Shown: positions 24,423-33,945, numbered from the stretch's first letter. The stretch is 44,195 nt of DNA from Treponema sp. (GCA_031286205.1 JAITUR010000050.1:1-44195); one strand, 5' to 3'. Numbers and translations are program-made. The notes: generated by a model from the sequence alone, not told the origin.

Positions 24423-26000
24423 ATGAAATACCAAAACTTTGACAGGACTGTCGTTTATAGAAATCTAAGAAAAAAGGCAAAGACATTTGACTTTTCTTTA
24501 AAAGATAATCTTGATTCTAAAAGGGCGGCTAAATGCGTAACCCCTATGGCTGCGGGGTTAAAATATTCCTGGGCGGCAAAACAGGTAGACAACGAGACTA
24601 TCGGCTTGCTTCAAACTGCGGCAGATAAACAGGAAGCAATTAAAAAATATATAGAAGTTTTAAACGGCAAAATAATGAATACAGGAGAAAACCGCAAGGT
24701 ACTGCATCATCTTACAAGAGGGCAGCAGAAAAGATCTGTAACAGAAGATGGAAAAAATATCGGTAAATTTTACCAAAAAGAACTTTCCCGTTTTAGCAAT
24801 TTTGCAGCCGCTGTCCATAAAGGCAAATTTAAAGGGGCAACAGGCAAGCCGTTTACTACGGTTGTTCAAATAGGTATTGGCGGTTCAGACCTTGGACCTC
24901 GTGCCATGTATTTGGCTCTGGAAAATTGGGCAGCCGCAAACGGCGTAAAAAAAATGGAAGCAAAGTTTATTTCCAATGTTGATCCTGATGATGCATCCAA
25001 TGTTACAGCATCCTGCCTGCTGGAAGAAACGCTTTTTATTCTTGTTTCCAAAAGCGGCACTACTCAGGAAACATTGGCAAACGAGCTTTTTGTAAAAGAA
25101 AAATTAAAAAAAGCCGGCCTTGATTCCAGCAAGCACATGATTGCAGTAACAAGCGAGACAAGCCCTCTTGCAAAAAACAGCGCATACCTTGATTCTTTTT
25201 ATATAGATGATTATGTCGGCGGGCGTTACTCGTCAACTTCTGCGGTGGGCGGATGCGTGTTATCTTTGGCTTTTGGTCCCGATGTTTTTAAGGAATTTCT
25301 TGCAGGCGCTGCCGAAGCGGATAAAATGGCTTTGGAACCCAATATTCTGCAAAATGCCGCATTGCTGGACGCGCTTATTGGCGTATGGGAAAGAAATTTT
25401 ATGGGCTATCCGTATACTGCGGTTCTGCCTTACAGCCAGGCTTTGTTCCGCTTTCCTGCACACTTGCAGCAGATGGACATGGAGTCGAACGGCAAGAGGG
25501 TAAATCGTAACGGAGAACCTGTTAAATACGAAACCGGTCCTGTAATTTTTGGAGAACCGGGAACAAACGGACAGCATTCTTTTTATCAGTTATTGCATCA
25601 GGGAACAAGTATAATTCCGCTGCAATTTATTGCCTTTAAAGAAAGCCAGAAAGACGATGATGTAAAAGTTGGCGGCTCTACAAGCCAAAATAAGTTAAAT
25701 GCGAATCTTGCCGCGCAAATTACCGCATTTGCAAAAGGCCAGGACTCGAAAGATAAAAACAAGGAATTCCCCGGAGGCCGTCCTTCCAGTTTAATTTACG
25801 GAAAAAAACTAACGCCTGCGGCTCTTGGAAGTCTTCTTGCCCACTTCGAAAATAAAGTAATGTTCCAGGGGTTTATATGGAATCTAAACAGCTTTGATCA
25901 GGAAGGCGTGCAGCTTGGCAAGGTATTAACTAAAAAGGTATTGCAGGGTAAATATGGAGACACCGCGCTTGAAGCTTTCAGTAAAATGCTGGGAGTATAA
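24423..26000 (+). CDS. pgi: Glucose-6-phosphate isomerase
   Basis: Pgi interconverts glucose-6-phosphate and fructose-6-phosphate. The 525-residue product has IGIGGSDLGPRAM, VSKSGTTQET, DDYVGGRYSSTSAVG and GTNGQHSFYQLLHQG, the substrate-binding and catalytic blocks of the family. A very strong ribosome site (AAGGAGG) lies just before the ATG, suggesting high expression. It is convergent with the M28-like peptidase gene, six bases apart. Together with glgP it would route glycogen-derived glucose phosphate into glycolysis, after a phosphoglucomutase not seen here. Confidence 0.97.
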   Translation: MKYQNFDRTVVYRNLRKKAKTFDFSLKDNLDSKRAAKCVTPMAAGLKYSWAAKQVDNETIGLLQTAADKQEAIKKYIEVLNGKIMNTGENRKVLHHLTRGQQKRSVTEDGKNIGKFYQKELSRFSNFAAAVHKGKFKGATGKPFTTVVQIGIGGSDLGPRAMYLALENWAAANGVKKMEAKFISNVDPDDASNVTASCLLEETLFILVSKSGTTQETLANELFVKEKLKKAGLDSSKHMIAVTSETSPLAKNSAYLDSFYIDDYVGGRYSSTSAVGGCVLSLAFGPDVFKEFLAGAAEADKMALEPNILQNAALLDALIGVWERNFMGYPYTAVLPYSQALFRFPAHLQQMDMESNGKRVNRNGEPVKYETGPVIFGEPGTNGQHSFYQLLHQGTSIIPLQFIAFKESQKDDDVKVGGSTSQNKLNANLAAQITAFAKGQDSKDKNKEFPGGRPSSLIYGKKLTPAALGSLLAHFENKVMFQGFIWNLNSFDQEGVQLGKVLTKKVLQGKYGDTALEAFSKMLGV

Positions 26001-26006
26001 ATAATT

Positions 26007-26942
26007 TCAGGTAATTTTGGCGCAGAGCTCCACCATAAATTTTGTGACTAAATCGAAATGCTCGGGGGTTAAACGCTGTATATTGTCTGCGGGGGTGTTT
26101 AGATTTTGCCATGTAAACGGCATAAACCTTCTTTCCGGGGATTTCTTTATTGCGCCGGAAATTAAAAGTTTTGTAAATTCCTGATTTCGCCTAAGAAGAT
26201 CCTCGTATTGGGCTGCCTCCGTTGATGGAAGTATTGTAATTGTCTGAGCAGCAAACCCGGCATACAAAAAGCCAATGTCATCGCTAAATGGGGTAGGGGC
26301 AAGAAGCATTTTATCTAAACGCAGTAAATTTGCAGTATCTAAAGCGTAATTTCTAAGCTGTCCAATTGCATTTTTAACAGCTATAACATTTTGACTTATA
26401 TTGTTTCCCAAAAGAGCGTCTGTTGTGGTAGAAAAAATAAATGTGTCTCCTGTTCCGCAGGCATCAAAATTAAAAATCCTTGCTTTTTCCAGCCCCCATG
26501 TTTTTAGTTTCTTGGCAAGCGTGAAAGAACCCTGAACTTCGAAACCTTCGCCGTCTTTTAATTCTTCTTTGTCTGTAAAAACAATTATCCAGTTATCGGC
26601 GCCGCGTTTGGCAAGAGCCATTGCAGTATGTAATAAATGAAAAACGGAAATACTGTTGTCGTTTGCTCCGGGGCTTCCTTCTACGCGGTCGTAATGAGCG
26701 GTAAGCATAATGGGGCTTTGTCCAGAAAACGGGAAAATACCTTTACGCAAAGACCTTTGGTTTTGCGGGAAAATAAAAATATGTTTATTTCCTTCTATAC
26801 TTATAACGGTAGTGTTAAGCCCAAGTTTTTCTATGGTGGCTGTAAGCGCTTTGTATCGATCTGCTTTACCTGCGATAAAATACATGAAGCGATCATACGG
26901 GGATTGTTTTAGCCAATCGTCATTTTGATTTTCTTTAGTCAT
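26007..26942 (-). CDS. M28-family-like zinc aminopeptidase, cytoplasmic
   Basis: The 311-residue protein has the M28 metal-site pattern: His83 and Asp85 (TAHYDRVEG), Asp95 (GANDNS), the Glu126-Glu127 pair (DKEELKDG) and Asp160 (FNFDACG). A C-terminal metal-binding histidine is not obvious. There is no signal peptide, unlike most secreted M28 enzymes. It overlaps the end of pdxY by eight bases and is last in a four-gene operon. Peptide or amino-acyl substrate hydrolysis is inferred from the fold only. Confidence 0.75.
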   Translation of the reverse strand: MTKENQNDDWLKQSPYDRFMYFIAGKADRYKALTATIEKLGLNTTVISIEGNKHIFIFPQNQRSLRKGIFPFSGQSPIMLTAHYDRVEGSPGANDNSISVFHLLHTAMALAKRGADNWIIVFTDKEELKDGEGFEVQGSFTLAKKLKTWGLEKARIFNFDACGTGDTFIFSTTTDALLGNNISQNVIAVKNAIGQLRNYALDTANLLRLDKMLLAPTPFSDDIGFLYAGFAAQTITILPSTEAAQYEDLLRRNQEFTKLLISGAIKKSPERRFMPFTWQNLNTPADNIQRLTPEHFDLVTKFMVELCAKIT

Positions 26943-27816
26943 TTAATTTCACCGCTTTATAAGTATATGTTGGAGAGCATAATTCCTCCTGAGCTTCGAT
27001 AATTTTTAGCTCTATAGGACTCTCTCTTTTATTATAAGCTATATTGCAGCTTTTATCAATAATTCCGTACACACCTGATGTACACAAATTCAGGGCTTTT
27101 TCCATGTCTTTTGTCTGTAAATACCATGATAAAAAGGCGGAAGTGGTCAGATCCCCTGTGCCGGCTACCCCGCCTCCCAAAGGCAGCTCCGGCGTGGTTA
27201 TTCGGTATAATTCGTTTTTATTGCTTGCCAGCATACTAAGGGTGGGGCTGCCTGCCTTTTCGCCCTCTTTGAAGCTGGTTACAAGTACAATGGACGGTCC
27301 TGCCTTGTGAATGGCGAAGATTGCTTCTATGGCTGTATCGATCCCATTTACCTCGATTCCCGTAAGGACTTCCAGCTCGAACTGGTTTGGGCATATTATA
27401 TCGGCGTGGGGAATAAGCTCGTTTTTAATAATATCCGGAATATCGGGTTTTACATAAATGCCGCGTCCTACATCTCCCATAACAGGATCACAGCAATAGA
27501 GAGCGCCGGGGTTCTCTTTTTTTACCATTTTTACAGCCTCGAGTATTGCCTTGCTTACTGCGGCAGAACCAAGATAGCCGGAAAGCACCGCATTGCATCG
27601 ATTTAATACACCGCGCTCTTTAAGGCCGGTAACCAAATCCTGAATTAGCCCGGCATCGAGTGCTTGCCCCCGCCATGATCCATAACCTGTGTGATTCGAA
27701 AATTCCACCGTGTTAACAGCCCAAACTTCGTTTCCAAGCCGCTGAAGCGGAAAAACTGCCGCGCTGTTTCCCGCATATCCATAAACAACATGAGACTGAA
27801 TAGACAAAACCGCCAT
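26935..27816 (-). CDS. pdxY: Pyridoxal/pyridoxine kinase
   Basis: The 293-residue ribokinase-fold enzyme phosphorylates B6 vitamers to pyridoxal phosphate. The N-terminus MAVLSIQSHVVYGYAGNSAA is the hallmark of the PdxY/PdxK family. Others are FSNHTGYG, CDPVMGD and the anion-hole and catalytic region GGVAGTGDLTTSAFLSW. An AGGAG site precedes the ATG. It lies nine bases after the ParB-like gene and overlaps the peptidase gene. glgP in this window needs PLP, but the operon link does not show a functional connection. Confidence 0.93.
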   Translation of the reverse strand: MAVLSIQSHVVYGYAGNSAAVFPLQRLGNEVWAVNTVEFSNHTGYGSWRGQALDAGLIQDLVTGLKERGVLNRCNAVLSGYLGSAAVSKAILEAVKMVKKENPGALYCCDPVMGDVGRGIYVKPDIPDIIKNELIPHADIICPNQFELEVLTGIEVNGIDTAIEAIFAIHKAGPSIVLVTSFKEGEKAGSPTLSMLASNKNELYRITTPELPLGGGVAGTGDLTTSAFLSWYLQTKDMEKALNLCTSGVYGIIDKSCNIAYNKRESPIELKIIEAQEELCSPTYTYKAVKLND

Positions 27817-27825
27817 TGTATTCTC

Positions 27826-28743
27826 CTATTTAATGCGAAATAATCTTGCGGCCAATAGAGCCAAAAGTCTTAATATTCTTCCCTGACTTTTACCGTACTT
27901 TTTGGAAAAATCTCCCGCGGCTTTTGACAGCGAATATTTACCGTATTTTTTCTTTAAAAAATCCCAGTGTTTTATAATCCATACATAAAGGTCTGCTTCT
28001 GATCTTCCGGGGAAATTTGCCAAAAGCCATTGTTCTTTAATAATCGATATTACCGGATTATACACATTGTTATACCAAGAAACAAGGGCATCGCTAAACG
28101 GAATTTCTTCTTCCATACCTTCGTTAAGGTAATATTTATGCACCAGTATATGGTTATAAATTACATCGTATCTTCCCGGTGTGCTAAAATTTAAATCCAG
28201 ATAATTTGTAAGCTCTCCAAACTCGGTTTTTTCGTAAAATATATTTTTTTCGTATGCGACAAGCGCTTCTGTAAGCTCGTCTGTAGTCATGGATGGTTTT
28301 AGATTAATCTCTGTTGTAAGACTTATTACTTCTGCATCGATAAATTCTACTTCCTGCATTTTTGCTACAGATACGCGGTGGTTGCCGTCGCGGACAAAAT
28401 AAACCCCGCCAATTTCATAAAGCTGAATGGGCGGTAAAATTATATCCTTTATGTGGGCTTCATCGATTCTTACCCAGCGCTGACGAAGATGCTCTCTTTT
28501 TGGCAGGAAAAACTTGTTAAAATCACGGTACCGGCCTTCAGAGCCGGCTATTAATTTTATGGGTATTGTTTGGCTTCCCATGTAAACCTGATTTTTTGGC
28601 TTTAGAATATCTTTTACATCATGGAAAGACAGCAGTTTATCGCGGTCGGTATTCAGAAAATTTTGAATTTGCGAAAGTATAGCCCTGCCTCTTGCGCGGG
28701 AAAAATCAGAGTATGCTTGCTGGCTGGTTGCGTTTATTTCCAA
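27826..28743 (-). CDS. ParB/sulfiredoxin-fold domain protein of unknown role
   Basis: The 305-residue protein has a ParB-N-like core (about 60-145): PIKLIAGSEGRYRDFNKFFL, LPPIQLYEIGGVYFVRDGNH and RVSVAKMQEVEFIDAEV. The DGNHRVSVA motif corresponds to the ParB box with the GERR position changed to DGNHR, as in a family often labelled transcriptional regulator or universal stress protein. The C-terminal half is helical and basic at the end. No helix-turn-helix of ParB type is seen. It lies in an operon with a metallophosphoesterase upstream and pdxY downstream, each nine bases away. Nucleotide binding or hydrolysis is possible but unproven. Confidence 0.7.
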   Translation of the reverse strand: MEINATSQQAYSDFSRARGRAILSQIQNFLNTDRDKLLSFHDVKDILKPKNQVYMGSQTIPIKLIAGSEGRYRDFNKFFLPKREHLRQRWVRIDEAHIKDIILPPIQLYEIGGVYFVRDGNHRVSVAKMQEVEFIDAEVISLTTEINLKPSMTTDELTEALVAYEKNIFYEKTEFGELTNYLDLNFSTPGRYDVIYNHILVHKYYLNEGMEEEIPFSDALVSWYNNVYNPVISIIKEQWLLANFPGRSEADLYVWIIKHWDFLKKKYGKYSLSKAAGDFSKKYGKSQGRILRLLALLAARLFRIK

Positions 28744-28752
28744 GTTATCTCC

Positions 28753-29403
28753 TTAATTAATATTAATAATATAATGGCTGTATGCGTTAACAACTGTCGT
28801 GTTATTCCATTTTGTACAGCGAACATCAGATAAATCATATAAATGAATATGTCCGTGAACAAGATATTTTGGTTTAAAAACTTTCATAAACCAAAGAAAT
28901 GCCTTAAACCCCCAGTGGCATTTGTCCGCTCTGTCATGAATGCCTTTTGGCGGCGCATGGGTTAATAAAATATCGATATACCTGCCGTGGAAAATACGAT
29001 TCCACAAAAGCCGCGGTATTAGCTTAAAAATTTCCATGTACATCTCGAACTCCGTAAATTGGTTAACCCCATGATTATAACGCATTGATCCGCCAAAGCC
29101 CGCAAGAAGGAGCTTTCCTTCTTTTTTAAACTTTGTTCCAAGATGAATGGCTCCGCACCCCATATATTCGGAGTCCATAAATGCGGGGCTGTTCCAGAGC
29201 CTTCTGTAATATTTTAAATCGCCGGTATGGTGGTTGCCAAAGACAAAAAACAGGGGTTTGTTCAGGGTAGAAATTATAAAATCAAGATAATCCAGGGGAA
29301 GGTCTCCGGCAGCCAGTATTAAATCTATACCAGAGAATCTTTCTTTTATGCCGGGAGAATAGACTAAAGGGTCAATTTGATCGGAAATACACAAAATTTT
29401 CAA
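28753..29403 (-). CDS. Soluble calcineurin-like metallophosphoesterase
   Basis: The 216-residue cytoplasmic protein has metallophosphoesterase motifs MKILCISDQIDPL (first Asp; the usual DxH here reads DQI), LAAGDLPLDY, FVFGNHHTG, LLTHAPPKGIHD and LVHGHIHLYD. The first metal motif lacks its histidine (D-x-I), a change worth noting. The start is TTG with GGGGAG six bases upstream; no ATG is nearby. It is the first gene of the four-gene minus operon ending with the M28-like peptidase. The substrate is unknown. Confidence 0.85.
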   Translation of the reverse strand: MKILCISDQIDPLVYSPGIKERFSGIDLILAAGDLPLDYLDFIISTLNKPLFFVFGNHHTGDLKYYRRLWNSPAFMDSEYMGCGAIHLGTKFKKEGKLLLAGFGGSMRYNHGVNQFTEFEMYMEIFKLIPRLLWNRIFHGRYIDILLTHAPPKGIHDRADKCHWGFKAFLWFMKVFKPKYLVHGHIHLYDLSDVRCTKWNNTTVVNAYSHYIININ

Positions 29404-29523
29404 ATCTTTCTCCCCTGCTGTGAGTAGAAAAATATGCCGAAATAGTATATATAGAAAGAATGGAACATAAAACCTCTGTATTTATATTTTAGTACATTGT
29501 TTTTATAATAGGAAGGATAAATA

Positions 29524-30216
29524 ATGAAAAAAGCATTGATTGTTATTTGGCTGTTTCAGGCTGTTTTTTGCCATGCACAGTCGAATTTTACCAGGGGAGA
29601 GGAACTTTTAATGCAGAATAAGCCTGCCGAGGCTGTGGGGTTTCTGGAACGCGCTGTTTCCGAAGATCCTGCCCATGTTAAGGCTTTTCTTTACCTTGGT
29701 ATTGTTTATGAACAGCTCGACAGGATAGAGCAGGCTATTACCATTTACAGGCGAATTCTGCCGTCAGCAGGAAGTTTGTCCGCAAATGTTGCCAATAATT
29801 TGGGGAATGTGTATTTTCAAAGGGGAAATACGGACGAAGCCGAAAGGTACTATACCGAGGCTATCAACTTTAACGGCCGTTTTTCCGGGGCATATTTGGG
29901 GCGTGCCAATACTCGAATTAAAACGGGTAATTTTCAGAATGCCATAACCGATTACGAACAGTATTTGTTTTTAGAGCCATCCAGCGCTCAAAGAGCCAAT
30001 ATAGAAAGGTTAATTGCGTTGCTCCGTCAGGAGGAGGCAACAGCAGAATTAAGAAGACAGATGGCGGAAGAAGAAGCGCGGCGGCTTGCCGAAGAAAGGC
30101 AGAAGCTTCTGGAATCTGTTTCCGCATCTTTACAGTCGGCGGCAGATTCAAGCCAGGGGTTGTCTACCGGTGCGGATAGTGTAGAAGGTTACGAAGGCGA
30201 ATTTATACTGGAATAG
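29524..30216 (+). CDS. Exported TPR-repeat protein
   Basis: The 230-residue protein has a signal peptide (MKKALIVIWLFQAVFCHAQ). About three to four TPR units follow (about residues 25-150: RGEELLMQNKPAEAVGFLE, AFLYLGIVYEQLDRIEQAI, NNLGNVYFQRGNTDEAERYY). The C-terminus is a charged, glutamate- and arginine-rich coiled coil (about 160-205). GGAAGG precedes the ATG. It begins a plus-strand operon with the larger TPR protein ten bases downstream; the pair probably forms a scaffold at the inner membrane or in the periplasm. Specific partners are unknown. Confidence 0.82.
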   Translation: MKKALIVIWLFQAVFCHAQSNFTRGEELLMQNKPAEAVGFLERAVSEDPAHVKAFLYLGIVYEQLDRIEQAITIYRRILPSAGSLSANVANNLGNVYFQRGNTDEAERYYTEAINFNGRFSGAYLGRANTRIKTGNFQNAITDYEQYLFLEPSSAQRANIERLIALLRQEEATAELRRQMAEEEARRLAEERQKLLESVSASLQSAADSSQGLSTGADSVEGYEGEFILE

Positions 30217-30226
30217 GGAGGGGAAA

Positions 30227-32194
30227 ATGTATATCGATAAAAAAAAGGTTTTAGTTATCGCGGGCGCTGTCTTGCTTACAATCCTGTTGGTTGTAGGCAT
30301 TATATTTCTTGTAAAAAGCTGTTCTTCGGATTCCGATGGCGCAGGCGGGTTTAACAAAGAAAGGCAGCATACTCTAAGGCTTGTAGAAAGATATTTGCAA
30401 GCCGGTGAATATGATCGTGCTTTAAATTTAATCGAAGGTTTATTAATAAAAAACCCTGACGATGAAGAAGCGTTTAATCTTCAGATGTTAATTTTAAGCA
30501 TGGATAGAAGTGAATCCGCAAGCGGCGGTCTTGATCCGGATCAATTAGCGCAGTTGCTGGAAGCGCAAAGGCTGCTTCTGGAAGAACAAAGGCGGCAAAC
30601 TGCGGCTTTGCAGTCGGCGGCAAGATCCGGAGGAACAAATACAACTTCGCTGTCATCTTCCGATTCGGAAGAAGCTGCCGCGCGAAGAGCCGCACAGGAA
30701 GCGGAAGAAGCCCGCAAAAAAGCGCAGGAAGAAGAACTTGCAAGAGCAAGCCGCGAAACTCAGGAAGCAATGAGGCGTATTAATAATCTTGTTTCGGACG
30801 GCAAAGCGCGTCTTTCTTCCGGCGATGTGAATGGCGCAAACCAGTTGTTTTCCGATGCAAGAAGGGCAATGCCCGCGGGCGAAAATCGTTTTGAGTCTCA
30901 GAAATTATCGGAAATGGCGGAAGCATATTACGATTACAGCACAAATAATCCGAATACGCCCGCCGGCCGCGATGCAGTAAACAGGGCTTCTGAACTTGCA
31001 AACGAAGCTGTTGCAAAAGATGCTACGCAAGCTTTGCCTCATTATGTTCTTGGAAGTGTAGCGCGGGATAATAATCAAACAGACAGGGCTATTAGTGAAT
31101 TCAGGGAAGCTGCCCGTTTAGATGCAAATAACTTTTTATACTCTTATAACCTTGGCAGGGTTTTGTTTATGGCAAGACGGTATCCTGAAGCAAGAGATGC
31201 TTTTCAGAATACGACAAGGTTAAATGCCAACTTTGAACCTGCATGGTACAATCTTGGCGGAACTTTCCGTATGTTAAACCGTCAGGATGATGCATTGGCG
31301 GCATACAGGCGGGCTGTTTCTATTAAGGCGGATTATGTTGCCGCGCACAGAGAAATTGGAAGAATCTTGCAGGCAAAGGGAGATACAAGAGGCGCGATTG
31401 CCTCTTTTACAAGCGCATTACAGCACAACCCCAACGATTTCGCCATTATCTGCGAATTGGGAACGGCGCAGAGTCAGGCGGGAAATTTTGTAGAAGCAGA
31501 AAGAAATTTTACACGGGCATTGCAAATGAACTCGCAGGATGCTCAGACAAATTACAATATGGCGGTTGTAAAACTGGAACTTAAAAAACATTCAGAAGCA
31601 TTAACTTTTGCAAGAGCTGCCGTAGATGCCGCCCCCAACAATGCTGTTTATGTCTATACCTTGGGGCTTGCTTGCGAAGAATCGGGCGCAAGAGACCCTG
31701 CAATTCAGGCGTATCAAAAAGCGGCAAGCCTTGATCCAAAATATATTCGTCCAAGAATTAACCTTGGGAACTTATATATTTCTGCAGGGAATCATGCGGA
31801 AGCCATAAGGTATCTTAACGAAGCATATAATGCGGAGCCTAATAATTTCGAAGTAAACAACAATCTTGGCGCCGCTTATGCCAGGCAGGAAAATTGGACA
31901 AGCAGTATTAATCATTATGAACGGGCATTAAACGCAAGGCAGAACGATGCGACAGTACGCTTAAACCTGGCGCGCGCTTATGTGGGAGCGGGTAATTTTC
32001 AGAGTGCTCAAGCCGCATATTTGGCGCTTTTGCGTGTAGCGCCGGATAACTGGGATGCCATATTCGAACTTGGCAAGACATATATTACAACAGAAAATAA
32101 CTCGGAGGCAAAGCGTCATTTGGAAGATCTTGTACGCCGCAATCCAAGTTATGCAAACAGAGCGGAAGCAGAAAGGATTTTAAGAAGCTTATGA
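30227..32194 (+). CDS. Large membrane-anchored TPR-repeat protein
   Basis: The 655-residue protein has one N-terminal membrane segment (about 8-30, VLVIAGAVLLTILLVVGIIF), a short TPR-like helical pair and a Gln/Glu/Ala-rich coiled coil (about 100-180). At least ten TPR repeats then run to the C-terminus (about 190-655; recurring patterns such as AWYNLGGTFRMLNRQDDALA and NNLGAAYARQENWTSSINHY). The orientation (N-in, repeats outside) is inferred. AGGGAGG precedes the ATG. Its stop overlaps the next start (ATGA), so it is translationally coupled to the ACT-domain gene. Confidence 0.85.
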   Translation: MYIDKKKVLVIAGAVLLTILLVVGIIFLVKSCSSDSDGAGGFNKERQHTLRLVERYLQAGEYDRALNLIEGLLIKNPDDEEAFNLQMLILSMDRSESASGGLDPDQLAQLLEAQRLLLEEQRRQTAALQSAARSGGTNTTSLSSSDSEEAAARRAAQEAEEARKKAQEEELARASRETQEAMRRINNLVSDGKARLSSGDVNGANQLFSDARRAMPAGENRFESQKLSEMAEAYYDYSTNNPNTPAGRDAVNRASELANEAVAKDATQALPHYVLGSVARDNNQTDRAISEFREAARLDANNFLYSYNLGRVLFMARRYPEARDAFQNTTRLNANFEPAWYNLGGTFRMLNRQDDALAAYRRAVSIKADYVAAHREIGRILQAKGDTRGAIASFTSALQHNPNDFAIICELGTAQSQAGNFVEAERNFTRALQMNSQDAQTNYNMAVVKLELKKHSEALTFARAAVDAAPNNAVYVYTLGLACEESGARDPAIQAYQKAASLDPKYIRPRINLGNLYISAGNHAEAIRYLNEAYNAEPNNFEVNNNLGAAYARQENWTSSINHYERALNARQNDATVRLNLARAYVGAGNFQSAQAAYLALLRVAPDNWDAIFELGKTYITTENNSEAKRHLEDLVRRNPSYANRAEAERILRSL

Positions 32195-32460
32195 ACGCAA
32201 TTATTACGGTAGTAGGAAGCGATAAAGTAGGAATTATTGCAAAAGTTTCCGCATTTTTGGCGGAGCGGGATATTAATATAGAGGATATTTCGCAGACTGT
32301 TCTTAGCGGGAACTTTGTAATGATGATGATGGTAAGTCTTGGTTCGGGTTCCAAAGCTCTGGAAGAAATAAAAAAAGAACTTAATGGTCTTGGCGAATCG
32401 TTAAATGTAAGCATCAGTTTGATGCACGAAAAAGTTTTTTCTACAATGCACCGGATATAA
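32191..32460 (+). CDS. ACT-domain protein, UPF0237 family
   Basis: The 89-residue protein is a single ACT domain with [20 protein letters not shown] and [20 protein letters not shown], typical of UPF0237. It is probably an amino-acid- or small-molecule-sensing regulator. It overlaps the upstream TPR gene by four bases and is followed two bases later by the PFL/UPF0210 gene. These two families are very commonly adjacent, so they probably act together. Confidence 0.9.
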   Translation: MNAIITVVGSDKVGIIAKVSAFLAERDINIEDISQTVLSGNFVMMMMVSLGSGSKALEEIKKELNGLGESLNVSISLMHEKVFSTMHRI

Positions 32461-32462
32461 CA

Positions 32463-33824
32463 ATGCTGTTTACACCTTTCGAGATAAAAGAAACCATAGA
32501 TATGTTTCTTCGCTATAAATTGGATATTAGGGCTATAACTCTTGGCGTTTCTTTGCTGGATTGTATTTCTTCTACAGGACAGGAAACAAGAAAAAAAATA
32601 AGAGAAAAACTTTTACGAACAGCAGGTTCTCTTGTAAAAACCGGCTGCGATATAGAAACAGAGTATGGTATTCCAATTATAAATAAACGAATATCCGTAA
32701 CGCCAATTTCCATTATTGCCGGAAGCTGCGACGAAGACGACTACACCCCCTTTGCTGTTACACTGGATGATGCCGCAAATGAACTTGGAATTGATTTTGT
32801 CGGAGGGTTTTCTGCTCTTGTTCATAAAGGTTTTACCGCAGGCGACGAAAAGTTAATAAAATCTTTGCCTTCCGCGCTTTCTGTTACAGAAAAAGTATGC
32901 GCAAGCGTAAATGTCGCGGCTACAAAGAGCGGTATTAATATGGATGCAGTTAAATTGATGGGGCAAATAATAAAACAAATAGCGGAAAAAACGGCGGATC
33001 GCGACGGTATTGGATGCGCAAAACTTGTGGTTTTTTGCAACGCGCCGGAAGATAATCCTTTTATGGCTGGAGCTTTTCATGGAGCGGGAGAGGCGGAAAG
33101 CGTGCTTAATGTGGGCGTTTCCGGTCCTGGTGTTGTTAAAGCGGCTTTGGAAAATTGCAGGGATGCCTCTATGGATGAACTTGCGGACGCGATCAAAAAA
33201 ACTGCTTTTAAGATTACCCGCATGGGGCAGCTTGTAGGAATGGAAGCTGCAAAAAAATTAAATGTACCTTTTGGTATTTTAGATTTATCATTGGCGCCAA
33301 CCCCCGAAGTAGGAGATTCTGTCGCGCGTATTCTGGAAGAAATGGGGCTGGAAGCTGCCGGAACCCACGGAACAACGGCTGCGCTTGCAATGTTAACCGA
33401 CATGGTAAAAAAAGGCGGGGTTATGGCATCTACCCATGTTGGCGGCTTTTCCGGGGCTTTTATTCCCGTCTCCGAAGACGAGGGTATGGTGGCAGCGGTT
33501 AAAAATGGCAGTATTACTTTAGATAAACTGGAAGCTCTTACTTGCGTTTGTTCTGTAGGATTAGATATGATACCGCTGCCCGGCGATACAAGCGCCGCTA
33601 CCATTGCCGCGATTATCGCCGATGAAATGGCAATTGGCATGGTAAATAATAAAACTACAGCGGCAAGATTAATTCCTGTTCCCGGCAAAAAAGCGGGCGA
33701 ATGGGCAGAATTTGGCGGACTCCTTGGCGGCTCTCCAATTTTGGCGGTAAACAAAGCCGCAAGCGATGTATTTATTAACCGCGGCGGCAGAATACCCGCA
33801 CCCATACATAGTTTTAGAAATTAA
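32463..33824 (+). CDS. PFL-family (UPF0210/COG2848) protein
   Basis: The 453-residue protein matches the UPF0210 family in length and motifs. The N-terminus is [20 protein letters not shown] (preceded by MLFTP), with an internal GISGPGVV-like [14 protein letters not shown] and the C-terminal [20 protein letters not shown]. The fold is related to pyruvate-formate-lyase-like proteins by annotation, but the Gly-radical motif of true PFL is not evident. It pairs with the UPF0237 ACT protein. Function is unknown. It ends just before a hairpin cluster. Confidence 0.9.
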   Translation: MLFTPFEIKETIDMFLRYKLDIRAITLGVSLLDCISSTGQETRKKIREKLLRTAGSLVKTGCDIETEYGIPIINKRISVTPISIIAGSCDEDDYTPFAVTLDDAANELGIDFVGGFSALVHKGFTAGDEKLIKSLPSALSVTEKVCASVNVAATKSGINMDAVKLMGQIIKQIAEKTADRDGIGCAKLVVFCNAPEDNPFMAGAFHGAGEAESVLNVGVSGPGVVKAALENCRDASMDELADAIKKTAFKITRMGQLVGMEAAKKLNVPFGILDLSLAPTPEVGDSVARILEEMGLEAAGTHGTTAALAMLTDMVKKGGVMASTHVGGFSGAFIPVSEDEGMVAAVKNGSITLDKLEALTCVCSVGLDMIPLPGDTSAATIAAIIADEMAIGMVNNKTTAARLIPVPGKKAGEWAEFGGLLGGSPILAVNKAASDVFINRGGRIPAPIHSFRN

Positions 33825-33852
33825 CCCAGCACCTAAGAATTTAGATGCTGGG
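33825..33852. repeat. Hairpin A: copy of the dispersed 28-base hairpin
   Basis: An 11-bp stem (33825-33835 and 33842-33852, one G-T wobble) with a 6-base loop. The reverse complement matches the terminator hairpin at 633-660 at 26 of 28 bases; the two differences are at paired positions and keep the pairing. Confidence 0.8.
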
Positions 33853-33859
33853 TAAGATT

Positions 33860-33898
33860 GGACTTGTGAGACAACTTGGTTAGTTGTCTCACAAGTCC
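33860..33898. repeat. Hairpin B: perfect 17-bp inverted repeat
   Basis: Arms 33860-33876 and 33882-33898 are exact reverse complements around a 5-base loop (TTGGT). No T-run follows on either strand, so it is unlike a simple terminator. Confidence 0.85.
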
Positions 33899-33899
33899 T

Positions 33900-33937
33900 G
33901 CAGTTTTACAAGCTAAAGCTCATAAAACTGCTATTTT
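33900..33937 (+). terminator. Hairpin C: possible terminator of the TPR/ACT/PFL operon
   Basis: Arms 33900-33908 and 33923-33931 are perfectly complementary over 9 bp, with a further short inner stem. TATTTTT follows on the plus strand, so it may end the plus-strand operon. Confidence 0.55.
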
Positions 33938-33945
33938 TCTATGGA

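Noticed and set aside
33077-33805. A 242-codon open frame on the minus strand
   Set aside because: It lies wholly antisense to the PFL-family gene, has repetitive Ala/Ser/Pro composition and no ribosome site; it is a shadow frame.
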